A stretch of 64,000 nt of DNA from Areca catechu (GCA_021397845.1 CM038052.1:48072949-48136948); one strand, 5' to 3'. Counted from the first letter of the stretch, positions 1-11,338 are shown. Program-made: numbers and translations. The notes: generated from the sequence alone by a model not told the origin.

Positions 1-279
1 CAGCCTGCAAGTTTTTGGCTCTGTTTTTTCAGCAAGACAAGTTTGGAAGTTTTAGGGTTTTGTTTAGCATCTTTTGTATATCTTTTAATTTTAGTATATT
101 TCTAGCATATTAGGCCATGATTTGCAAGTTTTCTTCTATTTAAGAAAATACCAAAAAAAAAAAATTACATATTCTCCAAAAATACCAAAAACATCTAAAT
201 CCTAATTTGCATCCTCATCTACCTGCCATCATTGCATAATTTACTTTTAAGGGCACTCTTGCTATATCATATGGGGGGA

Positions 280-640
280 GGATTTGATCACCTCTCCTTA
301 GCCCAAAACCACATCCCTTGCATTCAGTCCCAAGCCTTAACCTAAAATTAACTAGACTTAATTTGCCCTAGTGGGCTAGGGACACCAACTGGTCAGGTCC
401 GAGCTAAGTGTCAGAACATTGTGTCAAGCTAACCTGTGTGTGCTTTGTGCTCGGTGTCTAGAACGGTGGTTTAGGGATTCAATCCCGAAGGGCTTGTGTG
501 CTGGTCCGCCTACCTGGCCAATCTCTGATTTGTGTCTAGGATTGGCAATCAGGGACCTAACACTCCCCTTACACCTGCCGGCTGAGTACAGGGTTACTAT
601 AGGCTAGTTTGCCACCCTGATTGAGCATCTAGTTTTGGAC
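280..640 (+). other. Conserved untranslated leader of chromovirus family A/C
   Basis: This non-coding stretch matches the leader of element C at about 37800-38160 over most of its length, including the blocks around CCTCTCCTTAGCCCAAAACC, TTTGCCCTAGTGGGCTAGGG and GGGATTC-ATCCCGAAGGGCTT. It lies just before the gag-like ORF in both elements. Conservation of non-coding sequence at this place would fit an RNA packaging or translation signal, which is inference. The short ORF reading through it (419-607) is not conserved as protein and is not called. Confidence 0.6.
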
Positions 641-730
641 TCTAGGTCTAGTCAGCTATAGTCGGTTTGATCGAGTCTTGCATGAGCATTAGATCAGGAG
701 TCCCATCTCATCCACCATCTCCCTGAACCC

Positions 731-2410
731 ATGGATAAGCAGGAAGCTAGGATTCAAGCCCTTATAGATCAAATGGCCCAAATAGCTACCTAGATGACCC
801 AGTTAACTCAGTCTTGTACCCAAACCAATAATAGAATTGACCATCTTGCCAATAGCTTTGACCAGTTAGAAGGCCGTGTAGGGACCATACAAAGAACCCA
901 TGGGTCACAGTCTGAGCCAGATCTTGAGTCCCCTCAACCTAGGAGGACCCCAAACCCTGATCTATACCATGAGGTCGAACTTAGGAGAGCCCCTTATCCT
1001 GACCCGTACTACAATCCTCAACCTAGGAGGACCCCAAACCCTGATCCATACCGAGAGGTTGAACCTAGGAGAGCCACTCAGCCTGACCCATACAATAATA
1101 CTGAACCTAGAAGAACCCCTTACCATGACCCTTATTATGATACTAAACCTAGAAGAACCCCTTACCATGACCCTTATTATGATACTGAACCCAGGAGAAC
1201 CCAATACTCTGACCCATATAGGGAGTTAAATCCTAGGAGAACCCAATACTCTGACCCATATAGGGAGTCCAATCCTAGGAGAACACAATACTCTGACCCA
1301 TATAGGGAGCCCTACCCTAGAAGAACCCAATATTCTGACCCATATAGGGAGTCCAACCCTAGGAGAACCCAATATCCTGACCCATATAGGGAGCCCAACC
1401 TTAGGAGGACCCCATACCATGATCCATCCTTAGAACCTGACCATAGAGCTGACCCAAAATCCTATGACCCCAGATCCTAAAATCCCATGACCCATAGATC
1501 TGCACCCTTGTCCTATGAGCCCAGAGAACCCATAACCCCTAGGTATCAATCTAGTACTAGTCAGGTTTCCCTTAGTCAACTTGAACCTCATTGGATTAAT
1601 ATCCCTAAATATGAGCCCAGTAGTGAGCCACTACCCCTTAGGCAACCTAAACCTACTAGGAGTAGTACCCATAATCTGAGACCAGAACCTAACCAATTTC
1701 CCGCTAGCCAACCTTCTCCAACCATTCCTAAGATTCACAAGGCTTACATTAACGCGAAAGTGTATGAAGCTGATGTGAGCCTAGTGGATGAGTATGAGGG
1801 AGAAGAGGAGACACCTTTAGTAGATTCCGAATTAGCTGACCCAGTATATACCCGGGTAGAAACCAACCCAAAGCTAGTTGGCCTTGACCACATCCAACCT
1901 AAAGCTATAGTGGAAGAACAAATAGAGGAAGAGAACCTACGTACTGGTATTAGAGCCTTACTTGAGGAAACCATAGAGGAGAGCCAAATTACAAAGTCTA
2001 GTCCTAAAATACAAGAACCAGAAGAATTTATTAAGGACTTGATCTCTTTGAATCAGTACCCTCAGGATGAGCCTCCTCCTATAGTTCCCATTAAGGACCT
2101 TTTGCCTGAGATTAGTAACCCATCCTTTCATTATGCAAACCCCATAGATATAACGCAACCCCGTAAGGTTAGCCTCATTAGTTTAGGATTAGTCCCTGAC
2201 ATGCCTTCTTTTATCGAACTTTATCCAACTAACCTTGAACCTTTTTCCCTACCCTACCAAACTACTTCTGAACCCACTTCCTATTTTCTGCCCTTTCCTA
2301 AAACCTCCAGCATTTCTAGGATTATTAGATTGCATTTAATTGAGATTAGCATATTGCATGCATTCATCACGCATGTTAGGTTTGCATCTTACTTCTGGCA
2401 TACTCTTTGA
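731..2410 (+). pseudogene. Gag-like protein with long C-terminal extension (element A), two in-frame stops
   Basis: From the ATG at 731 one reading frame runs to the stop at 2408-2410, broken only by TAG at 791-793 and TAA at 1478-1480. The N-terminus (MDKQEARIQALIDQM, then a heptad-like DHLANSFDQLEGRV) looks like a short coiled coil. It is followed by twelve 14-residue repeats (938-1441), a linker rich in Pro, Arg and Glu, the block SLVDEYEGEE near 1780-1810, and a C-terminal part containing TSYFLPF and RFASYFWHTL. The last two blocks recur in element C as SLVDEYEGEE and RFATYFWKTL, which supports homology. The Cys-His zinc knuckle present in C is missing here. Function of the extension is unknown; structural (virion-like particle) protein is the likely role of the N-terminal part. 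I do not recognise a protease motif. Confidence 0.65.
938..1441 (+). repeat. Twelve tandem 42-bp (14-codon) repeats inside the gag-like ORF
   Basis: Consensus peptide is roughly PRRTQYSDPYRESN, with variants such as PRRTPYHDPYYDTE. The period (42 bp) is a multiple of three, so the array stays open in several frames on both strands and produces shadow ORFs. Element C has only one recognisable unit (PRRTLYRDPEHNLR near 38457), so the array expanded in element A. Inner units are more alike than outer units, as expected for recent local expansion. Confidence 0.9.
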
Positions 2411-2639
2411 AATTTGCTAGGAGTTCACTGTAAATTTTCATGTGCATGTCAAGCTAGGATCAAACCTAGGGAACCTATAATCTGTTAGGTTTAGATCCAA
2501 AGAGTTCAATAAGATTTCCTTCTATAGGAATGCATAGTCAAGTATGTTAGGTGTTAGTATGAGTCCTTTGAATCATTCGTTAGGAGTCTGCATGTGCCCA
2601 ACATGTTCACCACCTACACTAATTTTAAACAAACTGGCT

Positions 2640-3155
2640 AATTCCCGAAGATGGATCAAAGAACTTGATGTAGTGGATTCTATCTTGGTTAGGCTTAGGC
2701 CTAAAAGAAGCTTCATGCTCGCAGAGCCGAACCTTTTAAAGTGATAGAGAAGGTTGGATCAAATGCCTAGGTGTTAGACATGCCTTCGGATTTGGGCATT
2801 AGTTCTACCTTCAATATTATAGACCTGGTTGAGTACAGGGAACCGGCAGCGATACCTAGTGAGGCCTTTGAACCTATTCCTTTTCATTGTGAGTGACCTT
2901 AACCCAGAGTGTCCATTAATAAATTTGGCCTGAGAGAGGAGAACGGATCGAGCGTATCCTTGACGATCAAGCCATTATGACCCGGGGCCGTGGTTATCAA
3001 CGCTTCCTGGTCCGATGGCAAGGTCGGCCAGAGTCGGACGATTCGTAGATTTCTCGAGAGGACTTGCAGCACCTCAACCCAGACCTCCTCGAGAGATATG
3101 TGAGCCAGCTTGATCTTCACTCGACAGGGTCAAGTTCCTCCCACCCCGGGAGAAT
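2640..3155 (+). pseudogene. Integrase C-terminus plus chromodomain remnant (element A)
   Basis: Translated pieces match the intact ORF of element C: VRLRPKRSF, then VEKVGSNA-like and LGISSTFNI blocks of the gypsy integrase C-terminal domain, then a chromodomain with ERILDDQAIMTRGRGYQ, FLVRWQGRPESDDS and ISREDLQHLNPDLLERY. Stops after VGSNA and after PESDDS, plus frame changes, break it. In chromoviruses the chromodomain steers integration to particular chromatin. The catalytic core of integrase is absent here. The end (SSSSHPGRIGG) runs straight into the 3' LTR as in element C. Confidence 0.8.
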
Positions 3156-4608
3156 TGGTGGAGACACCAAAGGCACCAGAATAAGATAGAGGCTTTTCAA
3201 CCCTCTATGAATTGATCAATAATTTATGAGTCCATCTGTAATAAGGGCTTAGCTCATCTGAGTCTATTTTAGTTGTTATTTGAGTCTTTTGAGTTGTTAT
3301 TTCAGTTCAGTACTGTCAGCTCATGTTGAGCTAGTTCAGTCCAATGCTAGTCAGCTCATGTTGAGCTAATTTTATTTTTTGAGTCCTGTCCAAGCATACT
3401 GAAGACTCAAGACTATATCATACAAGTGAAGACCAAGTCCAACTAGATTGAAGACATGGAAGTATAGCCCAAGTCCAACTCAGCTTGAAGATTTGAAGAC
3501 CCAAGGAGGAAAATTCAAAAAACCCTGATTTCTTGCAGATGCCCTCCAGATGCCGAGATTCCCTTCCAGATACCAAAGTATATTCATAGATAAGGGCATC
3601 CATGATTCCAAAGGTCCATCTGCATCCTAGCCCAAAGAAATCAAGCCCATGCGCCAAGCCCAAGCCCCTAAGAAGCAAGATACCAGGGAATATTCCTGCT
3701 ACTTGGCTACCAGGCTATCCCAGCTTCCAGAGGCCCAAACCCATGCGCCCAAGCCCCTTTGGGCCAGCCCCTTGCTGCTCTTAGAAGCCCAACATGCCCC
3801 CCTAGGCATCCTTGGAGTGTTGGCCAAGTCAAGAAAATTTTTAGGGATTTTTCTACCTAATGTTTCCTTATTTTCTAGCTAGGATTTGAGAGGGAAAAGG
3901 ATTCTTATGTAAAGACTTATGTGCCCTTACTTGGAGCCCAAGGTTAAGGGTCTATTTAAAGGACCCTAGCCTCTTGTATGAGGGAAGATTTTGATATATG
4001 AAATAAACCTTAAGTTTTTCAATTGCTTTGTGTGATTACCCTGCTGTGTGCATAAAGGGGTTTGAGAGTTCTTCTTCCCGGTGTTTGCAACCATCTTCCT
4101 GCCGCCAACCATCCTTTCAGCCCCTCCAAAACTTTCTTCCCTTTGCTGTTTTCCTTTATTTTCTTGATCTCCTTTGAGTTTTCTAACCCCTGACAGGTGG
4201 TTTGCAGGTCCTCGAGTTCCTACGAATCCAACGACTCCAGCCAAGCCTCAATCGGACCACCGAGCAGAAAGCCGGATATCCGCGGATCTTTGGCTCGATT
4301 TTCTAGGCCGCATCCATCGAGGAACGAGAGATCCCTTCACTGCGATATTCACCGAGAACTTCAAACATTGTCAGGTACACCCCCTCTATCTCCAGTCTTT
4401 ATATTGTAGGAGAACTTGCCCTAACCAAGGCTTCTCAGCCCCGGCGATCCTTCTTTAGTACTTTTCTAGGTTCTAATCTGCATGCTTGGCTTCAAAAATT
4501 TATACAAAATTCTCTACAACAAATTTTGATCTGAAATTCAGGAATTAATCACCTAACCTCACATATAAAACATACAAAAAGAATTGCATGCATATTAGTC
4601 CCGCATCA
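3156..4608 (+). repeat. 3' LTR of element A
   Basis: It starts TGGTGGAGACACC directly after the polypurine-like CCCGGGAGAAT, the same position and opening as the LTRs of element C (TGGTGCGGGCACC). It contains a TATA-like CTATTTAAAGG near 3951 and AATAAA near 4001. The end is placed at CGCATCA (4608), because recognisable Tat pol codons begin at 4609; the 5 bases after it (GCAAG) are the candidate target duplication, whose partner is outside the window. Confidence 0.65.
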
Positions 4609-5131
4609 GCAAGGATCCAGAGGAGGTTGGTAAACTGGTCAAACCCAAGTGGGATCTGCCACGGGGGAGATGGCCTGGATCCTCCATGTCGAAGGTGCAT
4701 CCAAAGTTGGAGGAAGCAGAGCCACACTCATCCTCACCAACATTGATGGGGTGGTCGCCGAGTACGTGCTGTGTTTCCTCTTCAAGGCAACTAACAACCA
4801 GGCCGAATATGAAATGCTTCTTACAAGACTGAGGGTATCCCGTGAGCTAGGCATGACGAGCCTGAAGGTCTTCATGGACTGGCAGCTCATAGTGGACCAA
4901 GTCTCTGGTGAGTATGAGGCCCAGGATCCTATGATGGCGAGGTACCTGGATCGAGTGTGCTCATATACAGTGAACCTCCAGTATTTCCAAATTTTTTATA
5001 TTCCCCATAAGAAGAATGCCCGCACCTATGCACTTTCCAAGCTTGCAACCCTATTAGTCTCATTGCTGGAGCATGCCTTCATCGAATATCTAGAGGTCTC
5101 CAGCTACAAGGTCACTAGTGAGGTCCAATAG
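4609..5131 (+). pseudogene. RNase H domain of Tat element B
   Basis: A short lead-in (KDPEEVGKLVKPKWDLP) is in one frame and the rest (GEMAWILHVEGASKVGG, FKATNNQAEYEMLLTRL, DWQLIVDQVSGEYEA, NARTYALSKLATLL) is in the next, so there is a frameshift near 4650. The pattern is the RNase H fold used by Tat elements: the first acidic position reads E in VEGAS (normally D), the AEYE glutamate is kept, and the third position reads DWQL where DSQL is usual. The last catalytic aspartate appears as Y in TYALSKLA. The enzyme would degrade the RNA strand during reverse transcription; this copy has lost key residues. Confidence 0.8.
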
Positions 5132-5149
5132 GTTTCCCTTGAGAGAAGC

Positions 5150-6372
5150 TGGATGGATCCCTATTCAGGTACATTACTGATGGCACCCTGCCTGAATACC
5201 ATGTGAAGGCCAGCCTCATGAAGTGAAAGGCCACTTGCTTCATACTCATGGATGGACGCTCTATTGAAGGTCATACTCCTACTCCCTGCTGAGGTGTCTG
5301 AGACCCTCAGAGGCTCTCTAAGTCCTCCAGAGATACATGAAGGCATTTACAAGAACCATATAGGGGGCAGGACACTGGCCTACAAAGCCCTTTGATAGGG
5401 GTATTACTAGGAGACAATGATGGAAGACACAACCGAGTATGTGTGGAAGTGTGATCGCTACCAGAGGCATGCCTATATCCGATGCCAGTCTGCCTCCCCG
5501 CTATCCTAGCTCTCTTCACCCTAGCCATTCGCCAAGTGGAGAATAGACATCCTAGGTCGTTTCCCTTCGGTATCTAGTTAGCAGAGGTACCTGATCATCA
5601 CCATCGACTACTTCACCAAGTGGGTGAAGGTGGAATCCTTAGCCTATATCACCAAAGATAAGGCGAGGTCCTTCCTTTGGAGGTCAGTTATCTATCATTT
5701 CGGACTTCCTCATGCCATCATCACAGATAATGGATGATAGTTCGACAACCAGGCTTTTTAGGAGTTTTGCAACGACCTGAATATCTGTCACTACTTCACA
5801 TCGGTAGCTCACCCCCAGACTAATGGAGAAGCCAAAGTGATGAACCGAACCATCGTCCAAGGACTCCGCACCCGACTAGATGAGGTGAAGGGTCGATGGG
5901 CCGACAAGCTCTCCAGCATGCTATGGGCCTACCACACCACACCTTGGATAGCGACAGGTGAGACATCATTCAGTCTGGTCTTCGGCATAGAAGCTGTAAT
6001 CTCAATCAAGGTGGGCTTGCCTATGCAACAGGTCCAATAGTATGACAAGGCCAACAACCCTGCATGCCTCCTCAACCTTGACCTACTAGATGAAATGAGA
6101 GACAAAGCACGGCTCCAAATGATGGCATACCAGCATGGGTGGCCTGCTACTACAACTCCCGTGTGAGGCCCAAGGCCTTCCATCCGGGTGACCTCGTACT
6201 CAAGCAAGCAGAAGCTTCCCAGCCTAGCCAATATGGCAAGCTAACCCCAAACTGGGAGGCCCCCCACAAGGTGGTCGAAGCCCTGTCCCAAGAAGCACAT
6301 CGAATCTCCAGCCTTGATGGAGCTACATTCCCCAGAACGTGGGATGCCTCAAACCTGAGGATGTACAATTAG
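5150..6372 (+). pseudogene. Integrase of Tat element B
   Basis: Zinc-finger end (VWKCDRYQRHA), catalytic core with IDYFTKWVKVE (first D), AIITDNG (second D) and HPQTNGEAKVMNRT (E) and the C-terminal part (FHPGDLVLKQAEAS, WEAPHKVVEALS, ASNLRMYN) are all visible in order. At least six in-frame stops and several frame changes interrupt it, for example after TDNG and in LPMQQVQ. The second D and the E are unchanged although the frame is destroyed, which fits decay after a functional past. In life the enzyme inserts the element's cDNA into the genome. Confidence 0.85.
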
Positions 6373-7140
6373 TGATGTACGCCCCATGTCCAAGAATAAA
6401 ATGAAATGCTTCTTCGGTGGCATAGTTCAGCCTTATCTTTCTAGAATAGGCCCATCCATTAGTCCCTAGGTCCGGCAAGGAAATCCAGGAGCCTCAGTAC
6501 CCTACACTCAAGCTGGGAGACTCAGCACCCCGTACTCATCCGTCGGTCCCCAGGTCTGGCAAGGAAGGTCGGGAGCCTTAGCACCCTGCACTCATCCGTT
6601 GATCCCTAAGTCCAACGAAGAAAGCCGGGAGCCTCAGCCCCCTATAGTCAAGCCGGGAGCCTTAGCACCCTGCACTCATCCGTCGATCCCCATGTCCGAT
6701 AAGGAAAGCCACAAGCCTTAGTGCCCCACACTCAAGCTGGGAGCCTTAGTGCCCTACACCTGTCTACTGGGTGAAAAAGGTCAAACGCCCTAAATCCCAG
6801 CCTCCCTTCACGGGCCCCAAGCTTAATGAGAGGAGGATAGGGCATCCTATGGCTTCACCTCCATCAATGACCGGTTTCATAGCTCTCGCATCCGCCTACC
6901 AAATTCGAGACTAGCCCTAACCAGCTAGTAAACATGAAGGATTCAACTGGACTCTGCCCGGCATCGGTGCTTTTGATGATTCATCCAACTCTCATGGCAT
7001 CTTGCCATTGGATTAGGTAATGGATGTGCCAACACACACAAGGCCGAGAGTTCAGGAAAGCTTCATTACTGGAAACATGTTTACATATAGATGAACTTCC
7101 CAATAGGCCAAGAGTTCAGTAAAATTTTTCATTACACCAA
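6373..7140 (+). repeat. Degenerate tandem repeats downstream of integrase (element B)
   Basis: Between about 6440 and 6770 the phrases GGGAGCCTTAGCACCCTGCACTCATCCG, TCGATCCCCATGTCCG and AAGCCGGGAGCC recur in imperfect order with a unit near 100 bp. The remainder to 7140 is unique, non-coding sequence with nothing further recognised. Repeats at this place are typical for Tat elements and have a counterpart in element D (51370-52020), although the two repeat sequences differ. Confidence 0.7.
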
Positions 7141-8030
7141 GAAAAGGTGGGGAAGCAGAGGCCGAAGAAGCCCTAAGTCGATCATGGACTAGAGGTCGAT
7201 GCGCTACCTGCTCTAAGGGATTTCATGGCATCCTCGATCAGCGCTCCGATCTCTGCCATCGTCTACTCCATGATTTCTCTCACCAAGCTCTGCTATGCGG
7301 TGCTGGAGCAGTCATTACAGTTTAGGCCACTAGGGGTAGAGCTAAAGGGGGGGCTTGAATGGATTCCACCTAGTCTGAGGTAGTGAAAATCATCGGGACA
7401 ACCTCGGTAGGTGGCACCATGCAAGCAGGGTCATCCTCGGGATTGACGGGCACAACGTCATGTAGGTCAGGGAGGTGGAAGAGTTGCGCCATCTTCTTCT
7501 TGCACTCCTTGAACCCCTTCATGAATGCATCGCAAACAGCCTCTCGGACCTCTTCCTCAAACTCGGCTGAGGCTTTGTACCACCTAACGGACCTCCTTCT
7601 TCATGGCCTCCATTACCATTATCGTGGTGATGGCTTTTTTCCTCCACCATCATAGCCCACTCCTTTGTCGCATCTAGCCGTACCTATAGTCCCTGCACTT
7701 GTCCTTCCAAGCGAAGCACATTGGAGGTGGTCCTGGCAAGCTGCTCTTCTAAGTCAGCGATGTACTTCCCCCTCTCTACCAACGTGGCTTCATGACTCTC
7801 CATGCACATCTCCAAGTCTCCCATGGTGTCCCAAGACTCCTAGAGCTCAGCCTCCAAACTCCTCACCTGGGCCTCCATATACAGCACCTGCTCTGCCTGA
7901 ACTCTAGCACGGGCCTCGGCAGCCTCTACCTTGTTATGAGACTCAGTGTCATGTCGAAGCAGTGCTCGACACATGTCCTTGACCAAGTGCGCATCCTAAA
8001 TAACCTACAACGTAGAGGATGGTTGTGGGT

Positions 8031-8075
<45 letters not shown>

Positions 8076-9650
8076 CCCACCATGAGTAGCTAGGGAAAGA
8101 CCCCATTGATGGTGTCCCGGTGTGCGGCCGGCCCTCTCTCGCCGGTCCTGAGGCTGCAGGATAAATCCTAGCAGCCTCTCCACCAACCTTGCATCATGGA
8201 TCACCGATATGTTGGGCGGTAGCATCGTGGGTCCCCTGGCCATCTCCAAGGGTGGAGCTACAGTGGACGATGAGGGTCCCGCCGCCTTTGGACCCATTGG
8301 GCAAGGCTCTAATGTTGCAGCGGGCACGAGCGACACCGAACTTCCTCCCTGGTCAAGCAGGCAGTAGCCTCAGGAGACGGTGGGATTTCCATGATTTTGG
8401 GGGCCTTCAAGGGAGGGGCTCGAGGCGTCCCCTCCTTCGGCTTGGCACTTTCCCTGGGCCCTGGGGTCGCGAGCCCGACTGACCTCACGACTGGCACTGG
8501 GGCATCCTAGGCCCTATCCTCCTGAGGGTGGGCTGGAGGCTCTTCATGAGAGCTCTCCTCCAGCTCCTTGCATAGTCTCTTCACCAACTCCTCTTGAGGC
8601 CTCGTTGACAACGATCGCTTGCGGGTCATCTGTTTGAGCTAGTCAATGGAGAACTTTATATCTGCATTAGTAAAAGAGAGCTCAGTCAGTTATTGTAAGT
8701 CTCAAGAAGAAGCGAATTGCAAATCTTGCCTAAGGACTAAATCGGGCTGATGCAGCCATCAAACAAATTTTACTCGGAGAGGAGGTACTGCCCGTGTGGA
8801 ACCTTCGAGGTGATGAGTTGGTTGTACACCTCCTAGTCAGCGGAGCTCCACCGTGGCATCCTGATTGGGAGAGCGGTCGGGGTCACTCCATACCCAGTTC
8901 ACCCCCTCGATGGAGGCAAAGACGTACCTACTCTTCCATCCCTTGATGGAAGTGGGCAGGTTGAACTTGAGAGTCCTAAGTCGAGGGGCAACCAACTACC
9001 ACACCTTCTCAATAGGGTGGCGCTTCAAGATGAACACCTGAGCAAGGAGAACCTAGCGACTATGTCATGAAAACACCTGAATAAGGAGGAAATGGCCGTA
9101 AAGGAATTCAGGGTTAACTGAGCTGGAACCAATCTGTAATGGTCCAAAAAGGAAAGGATAAAAGGATGAAGAGGAAGCTGGAAACCTACCAAGAAAACTC
9201 CTCATATAGGGCAACCCAGCCTGGCCCACCTGAAGTGATCCCACTCCCCTGAGTTCGAGGCCAAGATCCGGATGGAGTCCAGGATCCCGTAGATGCCCCG
9301 GAGCTGGAGGGCATCTATCCTCGTCATTGTCGAGGCAATCCCAGATGGTCCAGCCATGTCCAGGCTTGAAGACGAAGGAGAGAGAGGCAAGTACAGGGTA
9401 TTGGGGTTCACCATCTACCGAGGAACCCAAGGGACCCTAAATGGAACATCCTCCTCCTCACTACCTGAGGAAGGAGGCCCTACCCGCAATGCCTCCGCCA
9501 CACTGGGGCAAGCTGGTGGACACCCTTGGGGATGACGATCACTCCCTAAGGAACTCATGGCGAGGAAGGAAGAGGAAACAAAGGAAGGAGGGAAACCTAA
9601 GGACAAAGGGCACTCCCTCGGCATGAACTAGAAGGGAAGGAAATGGAAGG
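7140..9650 (-). pseudogene. Antisense ORF (aORF) of Tat element B, Transposase_28-like
   Basis: Read on the minus strand, 9430-8800 contains LPLHPFILSFLDHY, VPAQLTLNSL and later IKGWKSRYVFASIEGV, the pattern of the plant putative gypsy-type transposon domain Transposase_28 (PF04195). Further on (about 7945-7590) KVEAAEARARVQAEQ, DLEMCMESHEATLVERGK and IADLEEQLARTTSNVLRLEG form a long coiled coil, and the end (EWTMAEIGALIEDAMKSLRAG) is near 7200. Numerous stops and frameshifts and an AG microsatellite at 8035-8073 break the frame. Such genes lie opposite to gag-pol in Tat elements; their role is not established. Assignment rests on motif recognition by eye. Confidence 0.65.
8035..8073. repeat. 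(AG)n microsatellite
   Basis: About nineteen uninterrupted AG units lie inside the antisense ORF. On the coding (minus) strand they would add alternating Leu and Ser codons, so the expansion occurred after the gene lost function or is tolerated. Confidence 0.95.
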
Positions 9651-10111
9651 AGGGGACTAACCTACTGAAGACTCAAAGTTGAGGGTTCCAGGAATGGGTT
9701 TGGAGCTTCCCCCCTTTTTTCTTATCCACTCTTCCCTCTCTACTCAAAGGTCTTTGAGAAAGAAATGAAAGGACAGATTATTTATCTGGTGGAGACGGTG
9801 AAACCCCCTTTTGAATTCAACCGGCCCACCGATGCATCCCTTCATTAAGCCAGCCAATGGGGTTTGGACACGTGCCGACCCCCTACTGACTCAGACACTT
9901 CGATTCATGGGATGCCACACCGGGAGATGAAAGGGCACCATTTTGAATTAACATTTTTGCTGACATGGCACCCCCTGGTTTGCATGGACACGACCTGCAA
10001 ATCATCAAAAAATATGGCATTTAATGACTCAGATGTGGCATCCCTCCATGTCAGTAGTGTCATTACTTTCTTCACCCTGAATCTAAAAGGCTATTATGCA
10101 CTATGGGGCTT

Positions 10112-10124
10112 GAGAATGGGGGGC
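10112..10124 (+). promoter_or_regulatory. Polypurine tract of element B
   Basis: GAGAATGGGGGGC lies 6 bases before the TG that opens the 3' LTR. The purine-rich run would prime plus-strand DNA synthesis. Element D has the parallel arrangement (GGGAGTGAGGGGC just before its LTR, minus strand). Confidence 0.75.
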
Positions 10125-10130
10125 ATCTAA

Positions 10131-11338
10131 TGTGGTGAGCCGCCGACATGATGCACATGTCGGATCTGGCTAAGCAATGAGGTGGCAAAGAATGCCACCT
10201 AGCCCAACCGAGGTCGAGCTCCCATCCGAGGTCGAGCTCCTGGCTGAGGTCGAGCTCCCATCCGAGGTCGAGCTCCCAGTCGAGGTCAAGCTCCTAGCCG
10301 AGGTCGAGCTCCCAGCCAACGTCAAGCTCCTAGCCGAGGTCGAGCTCCCATCCGAGTCAAGCTCCCAGCCGAGATCAAGCTCCCAGCTGAGGTCGAGCAG
10401 CCATCCGAATCTAGTCCCCACAGGTAAGAGGGCAGCAGGAAGCGGGATACGATCTCAAGAGGATAAAAGAATGGTGAAGCCTTGGATTACAATATGAAGG
10501 TGCGATGTCATCACCGAGCAAGCCATCGATCACATGGAGGCACAGGCCCTGGCGCGTGCCACCCGCGCCTCCTGTGTAATGTATGCTCCATAGAGGCTCT
10601 AGATCCCGAAGCATACCGCCCGCCCCCTCTGGCAGGCACGTACTTTACCGGGACTCTAGATCCTGTAGCATGCTGCTTACATCTCCCATAAGAAGAGTGC
10701 TCTACCAAGGCTCCAGACCCTGTAGCACGTCGTCTATACCCCCCGAAAGTGGAAGTGCTCAATTATAGTACATGCTCCTGTAGCACGCTACCCACACCCT
10801 CCACTGGGGATCACTGCACCAGGAAGACAGGTTTTGTAGCTTGTTGACTACGCCCCATGCAATAGGATTCCCCCATGAGGGGTTGGTCCGAAGAAAAATT
10901 CTGGCAAGTTTGTGCCCCTCCCATGGGGGACACCCTGGGAGGGGCTACCGGCCGAAGCTCCGAGCTCGGTCGAGAAGGAACAATTCTTATATAACAGCAA
11001 GAGGGACCTCCAAAAAAGGGGATAACGGTAAGAGAGCAAGGGCAAGGGACCGAACAGCGAGAACCTCCTAGGCTCTAGTTTCTTATTTTCTCCTTCTATT
11101 TTACTTTCCTCTATGCGGGGGCACCATAAGCTCCTGCCATTGAAGATCTATTTCCCTTGGTCATTCTATTGACTTGACTATCGGAGTGTCCCCGCTAGGA
11201 TCCCTGGCTTGGGTCTTCTTTTTTTTGCAGGACCGACTAGCCACGAAGGCGAGGCGAAGAAGAATCCGACGAGCCCGGGAAGGCCGGCTCATCCGAGCCA
11301 TGCCAGAGCTGCAAGCCATGGCGACCTAAGTGGCAATA
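10131..11338 (+). repeat. 3' LTR of Tat element B
   Basis: It starts TGTGGTGAGCCGCC and ends ...GTGGCAATA (11338). The end was placed by alignment with the LTR of element D, which ends GCGGCAACA after the same block GAGCTGCAAGCCATGGCGA; the terminal CA has become TA here. It contains two tandem arrays: 18-bp units at 10209-10400, and looser units of about 60 bp around CTCTAGATCCTGTAGCA at 10580-10790. The block ATTGACTTGACTATCGGAGTG near 11167 is shared with the LTR at 28411-30551 and with element D. Confidence 0.7.
10209..10400 (+). repeat. 18-bp tandem array in the LTR of element B
   Basis: About ten to eleven copies of GAGGTCGAGCTCCCAGCC. Because 18 is a multiple of three it translates as a six-residue EVELPS-type repeat, which creates false ORFs on both strands. 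The element D LTR carries a related motif (GAGGTCAGCTCCCAGCC on the minus strand) in a longer unit at 49498-50430. Confidence 0.9.

Larger units (their letters stand above)
1..4608 (+). mobile_element. Non-autonomous Ty3/gypsy chromovirus element A, 3' part (5' LTR lies upstream of the window)
   Basis: Untranslated leader (1-730), a gag-like ORF with a long extension (731-2410), a remnant of the integrase C-terminus plus chromodomain (about 2640-3155) and a 3' LTR (3156-4608) follow one another on the plus strand. The same order, with clear sequence similarity in leader, ORF and chromodomain, occurs in element C (35669-42450), which shows it is one family. No protease, reverse transcriptase, RNase H or catalytic integrase core is visible, so the element could move only with enzymes from elsewhere. 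Immediately right of the LTR, at 4609, the sequence becomes a Tat-type pol gene, so A apparently inserted into element B; the matching left junction is outside the window. Confidence 0.8.
4609..11338 (+). mobile_element. Tat-lineage Ty3/gypsy element B (3' half)
   Basis: Order on the plus strand: RNase H, integrase, tandem-repeat region, an antisense gene on the minus strand, polypurine tract (10112-10124) and 3' LTR (10131-11338). An extra antisense ORF and tandem repeats between integrase and the 3' LTR are characteristic of the Tat lineage. Reverse transcriptase, gag and the 5' LTR lie upstream of the window, beyond the inserted element A. Every coding part carries stops or frameshifts, so the copy is dead. 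Confidence 0.8.

Noticed and set aside
419..607. Small ORF in the leader of element A
   Set aside because: Leader is conserved as DNA with element C, but the frame is not.
900..1420. Extra plus and minus ORFs over the 42-bp repeats
   Set aside because: Array period divisible by three keeps several frames open; only the gag-like frame continues on both sides.
10170..10497. ORFs with EVELPS-type repeats
   Set aside because: By-product of the 18-bp array in the LTR of element B.
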